A DNA stretch of 38,501 nt. Source: Elysia marginata (Eukaryota > Mollusca > Gastropoda > Plakobranchidae). Positions 1 to 11,558 of the stretch are shown piece after piece. A program made the translations under genes and the position numbers. Every line of letters starts with the position of its first letter. Within the stretch, counting starts at the first letter, position 1. The stretch spans positions 1-38,501 of the forward strand of contig BMAT01013808.1 of assembly GCA_019649035.1 (NCBI GenBank). Direction: 5' to 3'. The notes beneath the pieces are model-generated. The model did not search any database, had not been told where the DNA came from, and saw only the letters and a list, made by a program, of their open reading frames with translations.

Positions 1-544
1 TATCCTCTCCGTCGTCTCTGATTCTCTCTCTTTATGTCCTTATCAACTATGCGAGCTCTATTTATAAGTAAAACACACATCAATAAACAACACACAAATT
101 CGAGAAAATTCGACCCTTTACAAGAAAGGTGAGAGAGGCGTGGCCTAATACGGCAGCGACACCCAATCGCGAGCCAAGCTAAAAATAGGTCGCCCGTCAT
201 TATGTAAATTAACCGGAAGATAGTAATCTAGATAAATCCAGAGACTAGATCTACAAAATTAATAATAGGCGATCATTCTAGATTTTAACGAGTTATAAAA
301 TCCGTAAGTTACTTATAACTACGAATGCTTAACACATTCCATTAAGAAAACAAGCGTAGCCTTAATCTAGGTCTACACTGTACATAGCATGATTAAGGAA
401 CTAGACCAAAACAATGTCTAACTTCGTTACACATATAATAATAGACAATGGAGCTGGATCCAAACAGATTGTTGATTTAGCAGTTTTATTACTGCACTTC
501 TATGGTATGACTCATGCCACATTTTGCCTTTTTTTCCTTTTCAG
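1..544. other. Left-edge non-coding stretch
   Basis: Apart from the possible TATA signal at 58-66 and the acceptor at 526-544, I see no exon or recognisable repeat here. Confidence 0.4.
58..66 (-). promoter_or_regulatory. Possible TATA box of a minus-strand transcript leaving the left edge
   Basis: On minus the sequence reads TATAAATAG followed by AGCTCGC and a purine-rich stretch, like a TATA promoter with its start about 30 bp further left. Compact TATA promoters of this sort are common in LTR retroelements. No coding sequence follows before the window ends. Confidence 0.3.
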
Positions 545-676
545 CCTTATCTAGAACCAAGAGAGCTTTTAGAAGCTGAGATAGAGAAAAGGAACATGAA
601 ACCTTCTTCTTTTTTCACCGTTAGCCACGGCGAGATAACTGTAGTTGGATCAGACGGTTTTAATGAAATTGATTAG
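545..676 (+). CDS. Terminal coding exon of an unidentified gene (5' part off the window)
   Basis: A strong acceptor (gcctttttttccttttcag, ending at 544) opens 43 codons ending in TAG at 674-676. The peptide starts PYLEPRELLEAEIEKRNMKP and ends GSDGFNEID. It is charged, with a short amphipathic helix-like stretch followed by a beta-like SHGEITVVGSDG segment, and looks coding in composition. I do not recognise the family. An AATAAA at 1132-1137 could end the transcript. No earlier exon is evident in bases 1-540. Confidence 0.5.
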   Translation, partial: PYLEPRELLEAEIEKRNMKPSSFFTVSHGEITVVGSDGFNEID

Positions 677-2029
677 CAAGCAAGTGGTATTTGCTGTCAA
701 CAGATGGCTTCTTACTGTGTTCTCTATTGTCACACTTATTCAGCAGTATGCACCTTTTTCTTTCACATACTCAGAACATCATAAAAGCTGCTTGTGGCTG
801 TGAATGTGTTGTATATATGAATATTTTACACCTTTTATATTTGATTTTTGTTGTAGTTATTGTTGGAAAGGGAAGTTCAATCCTCACAGTGCAACCAGTC
901 CAAAGGAGTCTTAAGTCAAAATCAGAAAGGAGTACGATATTAGTAGTACAGAAAAGCTCATTTTCTCTACTTTCAAATAAAAACAAACAGAAAAGCTCTA
1001 TCATGCTTATGGGTAAAGATATAGTCGTTTAAAATCGGCAGGGTTAGGACTTGTGAGATTTCAGAAATCAGAGAAAATTGCCTTCAAAATTTATAAAATT
1101 GTAAAGGTGTAGAGTTATTTGGAACCATATCAATAAAATTAAACACATAAAACATAAAATTTCAACATGAATCAGGCGCAACACTGTTTAGAAATGGTTC
1201 TAATATAAATATGTGTACTGCTGAGCACTCACTACATTTTGATTACCACACCTATATCTCAAAACTAGGCCAGGGGACTTAAGACTCATTTTGATAGAAT
1301 GTGAAACAAATGATGTGCTATTTTCGTGTGACAAAAAAATTAATAATTCACTATATTAGGAAAATATCATGGTGATGGGGTCTGTTCGACTTTGTAAAAA
1401 AAAAAGACCTAACAAGTCAAGTCGAATTAACACATAATGTATCTTTACTCAATAAGTTTAAAGGGTTTCACAACAGATGAAATAACCCCATTTAACTTAT
1501 TGCAGATCAAGTTAGCTTCTTTTTTATTTTTTCCCCTAATTTTTAGTCCTAATTCAAGGAATTTCAATCTTTCACTTGCAAGTTTATTTAGCTGACACTT
1601 CTCTTGAGGAAGGAAATATTCAAATTATCCAGGTTCCAAATATGTTGATTTGATCACAACTTTTATTTTTCTAAACTAGGGGGTCCTAAACTAAATCTGC
1701 TTCATCATAGCTATTTTCTTACTATAAGTGGTCTGAATAGATTTTTGGAATATTGTGCCATACAAAAAAAATTTTTTTGCTGTGACATTTTGGGTGCTTA
1801 AAAGTTAATTCTTTTCTAATAAAGCTATGCATGTATTTCTGTAATTATGAATTTTAAGAATAGTTTTTAACCTTTTCTGTACGTTGCTATTTGTATATAA
1901 ATTGTATGTCGTGTACTATTTTTGGGCCAGACATTTATGTAGCAAAAGGAAAGGACCCATTCCGCCGTGAAGGCCTATGTGGTGTCGAATGGTTTCCTGT
2001 TTGTTTAGCCCATAACTCCGCTTTCATTT
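677..2029. other. Non-coding stretch, part possibly 3' UTR
   Basis: AT-rich. The part up to the AATAAA at 1132 may be the 3' UTR of the gene ending at 676. ORFs here have no coding character. No repeat family is recognised. Confidence 0.4.
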
Positions 2030-2356
2030 CTACTACTACCACCACTACTAGTACTACTATCACTACCACTGCTACTAGTACTACTAGTGGTAGTGCTACT
2101 GCTAGCGCTGTTACTACTTCTACTGCTTCTACCACCACAATCACCACAACTACTACTACCACCGCTACTACTATCCCTACTACTACAACAACCACCACGG
2201 CTACCGCTACAACTACTACTACTAGTATTACTGCAAATACTGCTACCACTGCTACTACTACTAGTACTATTACAAATACTACTGGTTCCACTGCTCCTAC
2301 TGCTACCACTATTACTACTACCGCTACTACTACTCCTGCTAATGCTATGACTACCG

Positions 2357-2392
<36 letters not shown>

Positions 2393-2546
2393 ATACCACT
2401 ACTCCTACCGCTGCCACTTATACTGCTACTACAACTACTACGGTACTACTATTACTACTAATACCACTACCATCACTGCTACTACTCCTTTTACTACTTC
2501 TACCACTACTACTACATATATACTACTACATGTACAACTACTACTA
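2030..2546 (+). repeat. Imperfect (ACT/ACC) trinucleotide repeat, about 0.5 kb
   Basis: Nearly continuous ACT, ACC, GCT, ACA and ATT triplets. Long ORFs follow on both strands only because the repeat lacks stops (poly-Thr/Ala on plus, poly-Val on minus). The triplet phase holds over most of the stretch despite many substitutions. I treat it as a microsatellite, not a gene. Confidence 0.85.
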
Positions 2547-2719
2547 AATAATAAATATGTTTAGAGTCCTCCACCGCTGAAGGCAGTCTCATGACTTTAC
2601 ATATTTACCCCAGCAGGGCTATACATACCAGAAAAAAATTCAACTCATATTTCAGAGCATTGTTTACAGTACGGCAGCCTGTTAGGCGCTCAAATACTAA
2701 CATTCCACAAATTTTAAGC

Positions 2720-2905
2720 ACCGCCTCTAGCTAGGTATCCATTTTACAGTTGGGTGGACTGGGGAAAGTTAGGATAAATTGCTTTCCCAAGGCAATTGCA
2801 ACATAACATGTCAGGAATCGAACCCACAACCTTATAGACTTTACATAAAGAAAAAAAATTTACTCAGAGGTCCCGCTGTGGTGCCACTATAGTTGAGCAC
2901 TACTG
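2720..2905 (-). mobile_element. tRNA-related SINE
   Basis: On minus, a pol III B box GGTTCGATTCC (2814-2824) is followed by CCTTGGGAAAGCAATTTATC and a CCAGTCCACCCA...TGTAAAATGG block. I recognise that order as a dispersed repeat of molluscs and other marine invertebrates, though I cannot assign the SINE domain name. A degenerate A-box region lies at 2870-2895. An (AT)n run follows at 2917-2932. Confidence 0.6.
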
Positions 2906-2932
2906 CATATGCATGTATATATATATATATAT

Positions 2933-5040
2933 CATTGTACCATTTTTGGTACACAGCGTACGAGGTGGCGTAACACTTTTAAAATCATATTCAGTATGAC
3001 AATGCCTTTTTTCTAACATGCATTCAGGCATGTGCAAAAAAGGTTTAATGAGGCATTCTTATATTTTCAATGTCAGATAAGAGCTGGTTAATGAAAAAAG
3101 TATTTTTTTTATAGGCTGGACCGTTTTTGGACTTTTCTTATCTGTAAAATAATCATGTTTGTACCATTACTGATAAGCAAATAATTGGTATAATAGTGCA
3201 AAATTTCATGTTTTGACTGAAAGTGTTGCAGGAATTTCACTCAATTTTTTTTCAATGCTGTAGACTGTATATCTTTTTAGCTATGTGCTGTGAAATATGG
3301 CTGCATTTTTTATAATAAGTTGCAGAAATTGCATCTTTTCAACAACTTTTAAATAAAAAAGTAGGCCCACACACTCAATAACTTGTAAATAATGCAAACA
3401 ACTTCAGATTTCTTTCAAAACCAAACCAGGCTAAGTTTTCTTCGAAGCTCAGCAAATAAAATGATTGAAGATTTTGATTAATTTTAATATTATTTTCAGC
3501 CTCTTTACCTGATCAAATCAAATTATACACAAAAGAAACTTTAAGAACCAAAATAAAAAAAAAAACTTTCTCATTGATCCATAAGGGATAGTTTTCTATC
3601 ATTTAAAATGCTGTTTTCTTGTACCTATAAATACACAAACTTCATTGTTTTGTAAGAAACTGGTTAGATTGGAAGGTGAGTTCAACATGAAAGTGACTTT
3701 ATTCCGAGTGCTACTACTCATCACATAACAAAAACATTAAATTGGAAAGCCATGTATTTGATAGCTCTTAAATTGTTATTTATTTTAAAATTTTCATTTA
3801 GTTTTTTAATGTAAAAGTTTTCATATCAGGTCTATTTTGAACACGAAAGCTAAGTACATGTACATGTATTTCACGATTATTTTTTACAAAGCTGCGGGCC
3901 GGCAAGAGAGTTTTGACTACCATGGCATGCATGTTGAACTTCAGTTTTCAAAAATATGTTTGCATAATTTTTATTGTGTGTTGCAATGGCACAGCAGAGG
4001 ATTCTTTGATAATTGTTGGACTTTTGATTAGACATGGGTGATGTCAGGTTTGTTTGGTTTTTTTTTTGTTTATTAATTTGACCTAGCCCTTTCTTATGTC
4101 AGATCTGAAATAGATTTCAAACAAAACCATAAGTGACATTTTTTTTATTTCAAACCCATTAATGTTTAAAAAATGTTTGTATGTTACTTTATTATATGTC
4201 ATATATTTATTTTTACAACTCCAGTTAAAAACAAAAAAATTGTTTACCTGTAGATGTATAATTATCTTTACTCGTTTGAAATATTTTTCTAGGCTAATTT
4301 AATTGTCACCGTAAAATATTCTCTTAAAGCTGGTTATGTTGTATGAAAATTTATATTTCAAAATGTTTGCCTACCAGCAATATGTTTTTGAATTCTTGTT
4401 CACACAATACGGGTTTGTTTAAATTTTTATGTGCACTTTTCTTCCTTGAAATTTTAAAAATTCAAATGAAATGAGTAACCTTGACCATTTCAACCTTATT
4501 TATCACAAATGACAGGTTTCTTGATGTATTCAATTATCCCATTATCTGCAAAATAAACTTGGTTTCAGGATGCCAATAAAAGTAGCCATAACTCCGTTTT
4601 CAATTATTTTGTGAAGTTTCTCTATAGTCTCCCAAAATATATTTGAATTTCAGTATGTTATCATAATATTTTTAGAGTAATCAATAGAATAAGCACAAGT
4701 TTTTTAGGCTTTCATATGAACTTTTACATTTGCAATTTTAGGGCAATTCCAGTTAGTGGACTAAATTTGTTTGAGGCTAAACAAAAGGAGTTTAAAAAAT
4801 TCATATATTTTTTTAAATTAATTTGAAAATACCTGCATTGCAGTATCTTTGAATTTGTCATTCTGTAAGCACCCATGTGTAAAGCATTATAACACATTTA
4901 ATGGCTGGAGATATAGAGCCAACTGCACAAAGTGCAGATTCAGCACAAAATTTAAGTGCAAGTACAGAGAAAGTAGCAGAATGGACAAAAGCCATTCAAA
5001 AAGAAAAATAACTGACAATAGGACAAAGATGACAAAAAAG
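2933..5040. other. AT-rich stretch without recognised features
   Basis: No exon with credible splice sites and no known repeat was found. A weak 36-codon ORF at 4901-5011 is noted under rejected items. Confidence 0.4.
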
Positions 5041-5046
5041 CACTAA

Positions 5047-5246
5047 CCCCTTCACTGCGAAGCCCGAGTCTCGCTCGGGGCAGACAATTCTTTTTTTTTA
5101 CTCTTATCAACGGTCGAAGTCATATATATATTCATTAGAAATTTATTTCCCTTGCTAAATAGGAGATCTGCAATTTTTTTTCAGTTTGACTATTTTTTAA
5201 CAAATTTTTTGAATGGTAAAGGCAGAACCTACCTGGCAGTGAAGGG
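5047..5246. mobile_element. piggyBac-like MITE with CCCTTCACTGC terminal inverted repeats
   Basis: Left end CTAA-CCCCTTCACTGCGA and right end CTGGCAGTGAAGGG-CTAA are inverted repeats of about 11 bp. The flanking tetranucleotide is CTAA on both sides, one change from the piggyBac target TTAA. A subterminal hairpin, GCCCGAG-TCTCG-CTCGGGGC, sits at 5062-5081. It encodes no protein. Confidence 0.6.
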
Positions 5247-5469
5247 CTAAAGGATAATTTGTAAAGACAAAGAGATTTATTAGGGCATAGGTCTGCAATT
5301 AAGTTTGTAGAAAAAAAACATTATATAGAGAGCGGAAATCAAAATAACAGAGATCAATGCCATACATTGTTTACATAATTTGTAGACATGAAGCAAGAAT
5401 AAATAATGGAGGCAGCCATTGCGCAATCAAATGATGGAAATATTGTAAAGGTATAAATTAGCAGTGGAG

Positions 5470-5578
5470 AGAAGTAGGCTTTATAGTGGAAATGCCCGAA
5501 ATGTCTGCCTTTAGTATAATTCGAACCTTCGACTTATAGATGCTTCAGCACCCACCGCCTTGCCACTTAGAGAAACAT
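5470..5578 (-). mobile_element. tRNA-derived SINE fragment
   Basis: On minus, AAGTGGCAAGGCGGTGGGTG resembles a tRNA-Ser/Leu D arm and GGTTCGAATT (complement of 5518-5527) matches the B box. A GGCAGACATTTCGGGC body follows. Confidence 0.45.
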
Positions 5579-5664
5579 AGCTTAAACCATGTCGAATAAA
5601 GAAAAAAATCTTATTTTTAGAACATTTTGTTTCTGTTTCCCGTTCTTTTGAACGGGTCTGCCAG

Positions 5665-5666
<2 letters not shown>

Positions 5667-5697
<31 letters not shown>
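5667..5697. repeat. (AT)n microsatellite
   Basis: About 15 uninterrupted TA units. A perfect hairpin, CCCGTTC-TTTT-GAACGGG, lies just before it at 5639-5656. Confidence 0.9.
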
Positions 5698-5700
<3 letters not shown>

Positions 5701-5994
5701 AATTTGAAGAAAAAGTATCAGTTAAGTCTTCCACAGGAGTTCAGTGAAAAAAATATGATTGCATTGAGAATGCACAAAAATATTTAATTGCTTTGTCAAA
5801 TACTGAATTGTTTTAAGTAGTTAATAGATACTTGCTATAGGTTGAAATAATGGTTACTGCAATAAATAACAGTCAAGTACACTGTACGTAGAAATGAAAC
5901 CGGGATAATTAGAATATTTGCTAAATTCAAACTATATTCCGATTACAGTTTTTATCCTCTTGTTGTAATGACAATAAATATGTAATGTAAAACA

Positions 5995-6765
5995 TTGACT
6001 TTATAGGAACAGAGAGTATAAGCGTGGGGGATATCGAAAAGAATCTAAAAACGCATAACTTGAAAGTAATCCTCGACAAAACAGAGCATACGTGCGTGAG
6101 AAAAGAAAAGAAGAGAGAAAAATCTTTAAAAAGTTGGTTTACTTCTAGGAAGCAAAGAGGATATTGAGCACCGAAAACATTTTTCAAAATTGCGCTTCAC
6201 AAACTAAAAAATATTTGGAACAGAGCAAACAAAACAAAACAGAAAACCAGACTTCAACTTCACAATGCTTTAGTTAAATTGATACTATTATACAACTGTG
6301 GCACATGGGCTTTGACAAAAACAGACAAGGACAGACTCAATGCATTTCCATAGAAAACAACTCAAAAGAGTCCTTAAAATGCAATACTCGACAAAAATAT
6401 CGAACCATTCACTTTACAAAAAATGTGGAGAAATTTCTCTATCCATCCAAGTGCTTGAGTCTAGATGGAGACTGTTTGGACACATATTAAGGCAAGATCT
6501 GTACAAACGAAGCAATGCAGTTCTATTTTGTAGAAAACAATAAAAGACCAAGGGGTAGACCAATAACAACACTTCCAGTTACTTTGAATAACAACCTCAA
6601 GCACATTCCAGGCGAGAAAATGACTTAACCATCACAGAAAGACCTGGATTTAATTTGAGACATTGCAGAGAACCGAGACGAATGCAGGACCTTCATCGCG
6701 GAGATAAGAAGAGGAGCAGCCAAAGCTGTGCGGTCAGACGACCCTACAAGCGAGCGGCTATAGAT
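5995..6765 (+). mobile_element. LINE reverse transcriptase 3' fragment, decayed
   Basis: Frames spliced by stops and shifts read ...LKVILDKTEHTCVR, then LILLYNCGTWALTK, a FHRKQLKRVLKMQYSTKISN block and LESRWRLFGHILRQD, then RPRGRPITTL-like and AKAVRSDDPTSE-like ends. This order is the C-terminal half of a non-LTR retrotransposon ORF2 (end of palm, thumb and C-terminal domain). It carries several stops and is dead. The clade is not determinable by eye. Confidence 0.75.
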
Positions 6766-8612
6766 GAGATGAGATGATGTAAACTGACAATTCATTATGT
6801 GGGTGATTTGAAATTCTTAAAAGTTAAATTATGTTCCCATGGGGTTCAATTCAAATTACGTTACCTGAATTGTACTGGTGAAAAATTTTGACCCTTTGAG
6901 GACAGGTACCCCAAACAATGCTATCTTTGCACTGAGATGTAACAATAAAAAGTGTACTGATAAATTTGAATTCAGGATTTGCAGGGGTCTGGTATGAGCA
7001 AAAAGGGACTGACATACCTGCCAAGTCCCAAGTTTTAGTTTTTTACAGGGTTGTATAATGTAGGTCTTGCTTCATAAAAAACACACTCTCACTCATTTTG
7101 TTTCAGTGTAGGCCACCATGCACATGTATTTAGGTCTACTTCTTTAATAAGGTTGAGTGAAATGAGAATATATTTCAGAAAAGAGATTGCTGTAAAACTG
7201 CTACAAAATTTGTCCAACTTAGGTTTTTAGTTTCACTAAACTTATTCCCTTACACCATCCTGTAAATTTCATATCTGCTAAAGCTATTGCAGTATCTTCT
7301 TAGGTTTAGATAGAGAAACTTTTATTTGCTTAGTTTTACTTCAACTCTGGTTAATGTGATCTCCAGGGGACATAATCAATAACAAAAAAATTGGAACATG
7401 TGAAACATTTAAATTGTAATCATATATGACTGTGCCCATGGGACACACGCACAAAAAAAAAAAATCAAATTAACCGAAAATTTACTTAATTCCACTCCAG
7501 CAAAGTTGAGTTCATTTCTGCCACATTCTTATGAAACTAGTCAATTATTTGTTTTTTTAACTCCCACCTTACTAAAGAAACTAGGTGTTATGCTGAACAC
7601 CTCAAATGTTTTTAGAATTGAGTACAGTGGCTTACTTTTTCAATTATAAAATAAAGCACAGTCCAGTTTTGGATATTTCAAACTCTGTGGAAATAAAACT
7701 TATCTGAAAATTATTTTGAAACCAAATTATTGGCGCACTTAACAAAACTTCAAAAGAAAAGGAAAACAAGTAATTTGAATATTGTTCAAATTAAGGGATC
7801 ATTGCAATTATACGGATTCAAAATTTATGGGCTGCAATTAGACAATCTTTTTTGTGTGCAAAGCCTACAATTTGCAACCTTCTCAGCGTATCTGGCCATG
7901 GACCAGGTATGCGAGGAGAGAAGCTTCTTAAATATCATTTACACACTAGCAAGACGGTACCTCATTGGTTCTTGTGCAGTTTTAAAATAATTGACTCTTT
8001 GATGAAATGGCATACATGCAGAAGAAATCTTGTAATTTAAATCTCTTAGGAATGGACACAAAACTTGAATTAAGACAAGAGGATTAGAAGTTACAGCTGG
8101 GTCGGGATCTATATCATTGGTGTCTTGCAAGATTCAATACGCAACGGGTTTGGGTGTTAACACCCAACACTAATCTGCAAGCTGTATCATCATCGTAACA
8201 CCATGCCTTGCAAAATTCAGAAAATGACGGGCTGGAGACTTCTGAGAGAGGAGGGCGTCCAAATTACATAAAATTATATAGGATGCACCCCCCCCCCTTT
8301 CCCAAAAAAAAAATTGATTAGAAAAAGCTGGTAGTTTATCAGTCTGTACTAAATCTGTGTAAAAGCATGTTGTATTAATTTATTCAAGAAATCAAAATAC
8401 GCTTTAGCATAAACTTAAAACTCCCTCCCTCAGGATTCAAATTACACAATTATGAAAATCAATTTCACGTGTTGCTAGGATTGCAGTATAGGCAATAAGA
8501 ATGGTGTCTAGAGAAAGCAAGCTAACCTAAATCAAATGATACAACTCGCCTCCAATCAGGTTTTAGATACATCTAGATCATCCTATGCAGGGCCTAAGGC
8601 GCTTAAGATCTA
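6766..8612. other. AT-rich stretch without recognised features
   Basis: Short ORFs (for example 7730-7990) have no splice signals or recognisable domains. Includes a C9/A9 homopolymer pair at 8289-8313. Confidence 0.4.
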
Positions 8613-8786
8613 CAGTGGAATCCATTTATAGTCAACACCTTTAAAGGAAACTCTTTCTTAAAGTCAACTCTGTTTTGAAGTCCCATTTTGTATTTCTTTA
8701 TATCTTTGTAATGGTTAAAGTCAACTCTTGCTTTAAGTCAACATGTTTTTTCAGTCCCGAGGTGTTGACTATATAGGATTCCACTG
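8613..8786. mobile_element. TA-flanked MITE (CAGTGGAATCC termini), 174 bp
   Basis: Near-perfect 28-bp terminal inverted repeats (CAGTGGAATCC...ATAGTCAACACCT) flanked by TA on both sides (8611-8612, 8787-8788). The TA duplication and the CAGTGGA start fit a Tc1/mariner-type, pogo/Tigger-like non-autonomous element. Its right end is closely similar to that of the copy at 22791-23175. Confidence 0.75.
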
Positions 8787-9500
8787 TATAGAGATCATAC
8801 AATCTATATAGGCCACATAAGTCATTCAAATTTTCCTTAAGGCATCACCCAGTACAACACTGATTTAGATTGAGTTATGATACCACCAGCCATCACACAC
8901 ACACACACCCATTTCGCTTGCAGAACTCTACACATTACACACAGAGTCCCCCTGTCGCTTGCAGAACTAAACACAGTACTGAATGCTGGCGACTTACTGG
9001 TACATGTATTGGCGACGAAGAGAAATGGAGGGGGAGGGGGACTGGAAACAAGATAACAGATGTAGTTATCACTTCATTACAATACAAAATGCAGTAATGA
9101 TCTAATGATCTTGTGTCCTACATCGTATATCAGTGTGTTGTAGATATAGAGAATGTTTCAAATTGGCTTCCCAGCAGAATTAGAAGTATACCCAAAACAT
9201 TCTGTGTATTCAACTCTTTGCTCTATTACTATGTAAATCCATTTTTTTTTCAAAAGATGAATAAAGTATTATTATTATTATGTTATGATGATGATGATCA
9301 CCTCCCTTTCTGACCTGACTCTTTTATAAATTATACATATGTCAAACACCTCTGTGGGTTTTTTTGCGATAGTAGCTTTTGCCCAGTATTTTTTTTATCA
9401 CAAGCCTCACATGAAAAGGAATTTCTTCTACAGACCTCATTATAAACTTAATTTGAGAAATTGGGCCTCATGAATTTTAGGTAATTATTTCGAATTTAAC

Positions 9501-9751
9501 AATTGATTGAAGGGTATTTTTACAAGCCCAATTCCACTTCAAAGGTGCTCTCAGGGCTTGGGTCCCAATGACAATTTACGGGCTGCCACCCAGAGACTAG
9601 CCGGGATACCATGACTTAGCCTCAGCCGGTCACATTATACTGAGACCGACCCAACCAGTAGGGGCCCGGACTGTGCTCGGCTGTGTTTCGAACCCGCGAC
9701 CTCTTGGCCACGGAGCGAAGCCACTACCAACTGAGCTATCTAGGCCCCCCT
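9501..9751 (-). mobile_element. tRNA-derived SINE with target-site duplication
   Basis: On minus the head reads GGGGGCCTAGATAGCTCAGT with an A box (TAGCTCAGTTGG), then a B box GGTTCGAAAC. A 150-bp body with no coding sense follows. CGAATTTAAC (9491-9500) and CGAATTTTAAC (9752-9762) flank it, a likely target-site duplication. The 3' acceptor stem cannot form directly after the T arm, so it is not a tRNA gene. Confidence 0.7.
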
Positions 9752-9762
9752 CGAATTTTAAC

Positions 9763-11558
9763 AAAGCTAAGGAGCAAAAAGAAACCTCACATTTAAGTCT
9801 TATATAAAACTTCAAGCTAAGAGAAATTTCAATTCAATTTTAGAGATTTCCACAATTGCAGTTTCAATTTTTTGCATTGCACACAAAAATGACACTGTGC
9901 ATTTTAATTACTTTTTACCATAAGATGGCCAATGATCTCAAGAACACATCCATAAGCACATGTCAAAATAGCACACCTCTGAGATGTGCCATTTTGTTAG
10001 CGCATTGACATATTTAATAAGCTGAAGATCAATTTATTGTGAAGCAACTGTACCTATCCTACCTACAAAAAAGTTTTACAATTGTCTTCAGACAAAAAAA
10101 TAACAGGTAATGTAAACATACAATGGTAACCTCCAAAATCAAAGTCCGATAATTTAATATTCTCTTAATCTGAAGTTTTTCAGGAGTACAGCTTCTTTTT
10201 TTTCACTTTGATTTTGTTGAATTTGAACTTCTAATTTGAATTCGGTGAGATTCAGTTCTCCTAAATCAAAGTCTATATTGAGGACTTAAGATTTTACTCT
10301 TGTGCTCTAGAAGTTTCACTTTTTCAAGGCAAGGAAGAAAGTCACAAAGCAAAGTTACAATTCAAAAACTTGCAGAGATGTATCTTTGAACACTAGTAGA
10401 ATTACTGAGTTTTTATGTGTATGGTGTATGGTGGGGTCATGAGAGTTGTGCCGTCTCTAGTTATAGAGCAGGAAATATTCTGAGTAAAATAGATCCTTTC
10501 AATTCAAGGTTTTTACCTACTCCAAAAAGATTGAAATTATTAAGTTTCCACCGTACTTTCTTAATATCTTACGACACCAGACTTTCCATAGCATCAGAGT
10601 GGACATAAAAAAACAACAAATATTTTAATAATAAAACAGTTTTGACAAAGAGAAAAGAAACCATGGCAGTGAGAAACTGTTTTAATGCAAAATTTAGTCA
10701 AGAAGAAAGGTATTGATGGATAAAACCTTAATCTAAAAGTAAATTCCAAAGGGTGACTATAGTTTTTCTGAGGTACTGGTTAAAAAAAAAAACACAGCTT
10801 AAAATGCTCGCTTGTCAATTGTTACATTATTTAACAACCAACAATGGTGGTAGTCTGCAAAATTCATTTTTGCACATACTCAGATCTCTTTTTTATATAA
10901 AGATTCAGAATAATCCCAGTTTTAAGGAGTAAACCCAGAACAACAAACATTGCACTTCACTCATAATCACAATCATTTGTACTCATTCTACAAAGAGAGT
11001 TTCTCTTTTACACAACCTTTTGTCATCTCATGCATGTGATATTTTTTACAAATGAACATAATGAATTATTTTAAAATCTTTCAAAGGTGGATTCTGGTGA
11101 ACTTCAGTGCATAAGAGGTAAACCAAAAACAGTACTAATAGAGCTATTATTTTGTTCTAAACTTGGTAAAAATTATCAAATTACAATAAAAACAGTTTTA
11201 AAAAAAAAATAGAAAATGAGAAATCTTAATAACTTAGATGAAAACATTCTTTGATAAAATCTATTGATTCATTTTTTTACAATCTGTAAAGATCTAAAAC
11301 TGCAAAGCAGTATTGTTAAACTGAATATTGGAAGATGATTCAATCTTTGGTGCCCAGTTCAGAAAAGATAACAAAAAGCAAATTAAATACTCATGCCAGA
11401 GTATAAAATAATATGCAAACAGGCAAGCCGCAAGAGCAACGAGCATAAACATAATCAACCTAGATTATATTTTGTGCAGAGTGATCAAGACGATAAATCA
11501 GTCCATGAGAAAAATACAAGCACTGTAAACTGTGCATAGACTAGAATGCTAATAGAGA
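9763..11558. other. Region downstream of MEIG1, no further gene seen
   Basis: AT-rich. It should include the MEIG1 3' UTR next to 11559, but I found no canonical AATAAA on minus within about 400 nt. No recognised repeat. Confidence 0.4.

Noticed and set aside
1891..2547. Long poly-threonine ORF on plus and poly-valine ORF on minus
   Set aside because: Both follow from a stop-free trinucleotide repeat; no splice sites, domains or other coding signal.
4901..5011. 36-codon ORF with coding-like composition (MAGDIEPTAQSADSAQ...)
   Set aside because: No credible splice partner or homologue recognised, and it ends just before a MITE; too short to support.
9680..9751. tRNA-like sequence on minus
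   Set aside because: The acceptor stem's 3' strand does not follow the T arm, and the sequence continues into a SINE body with target duplication.
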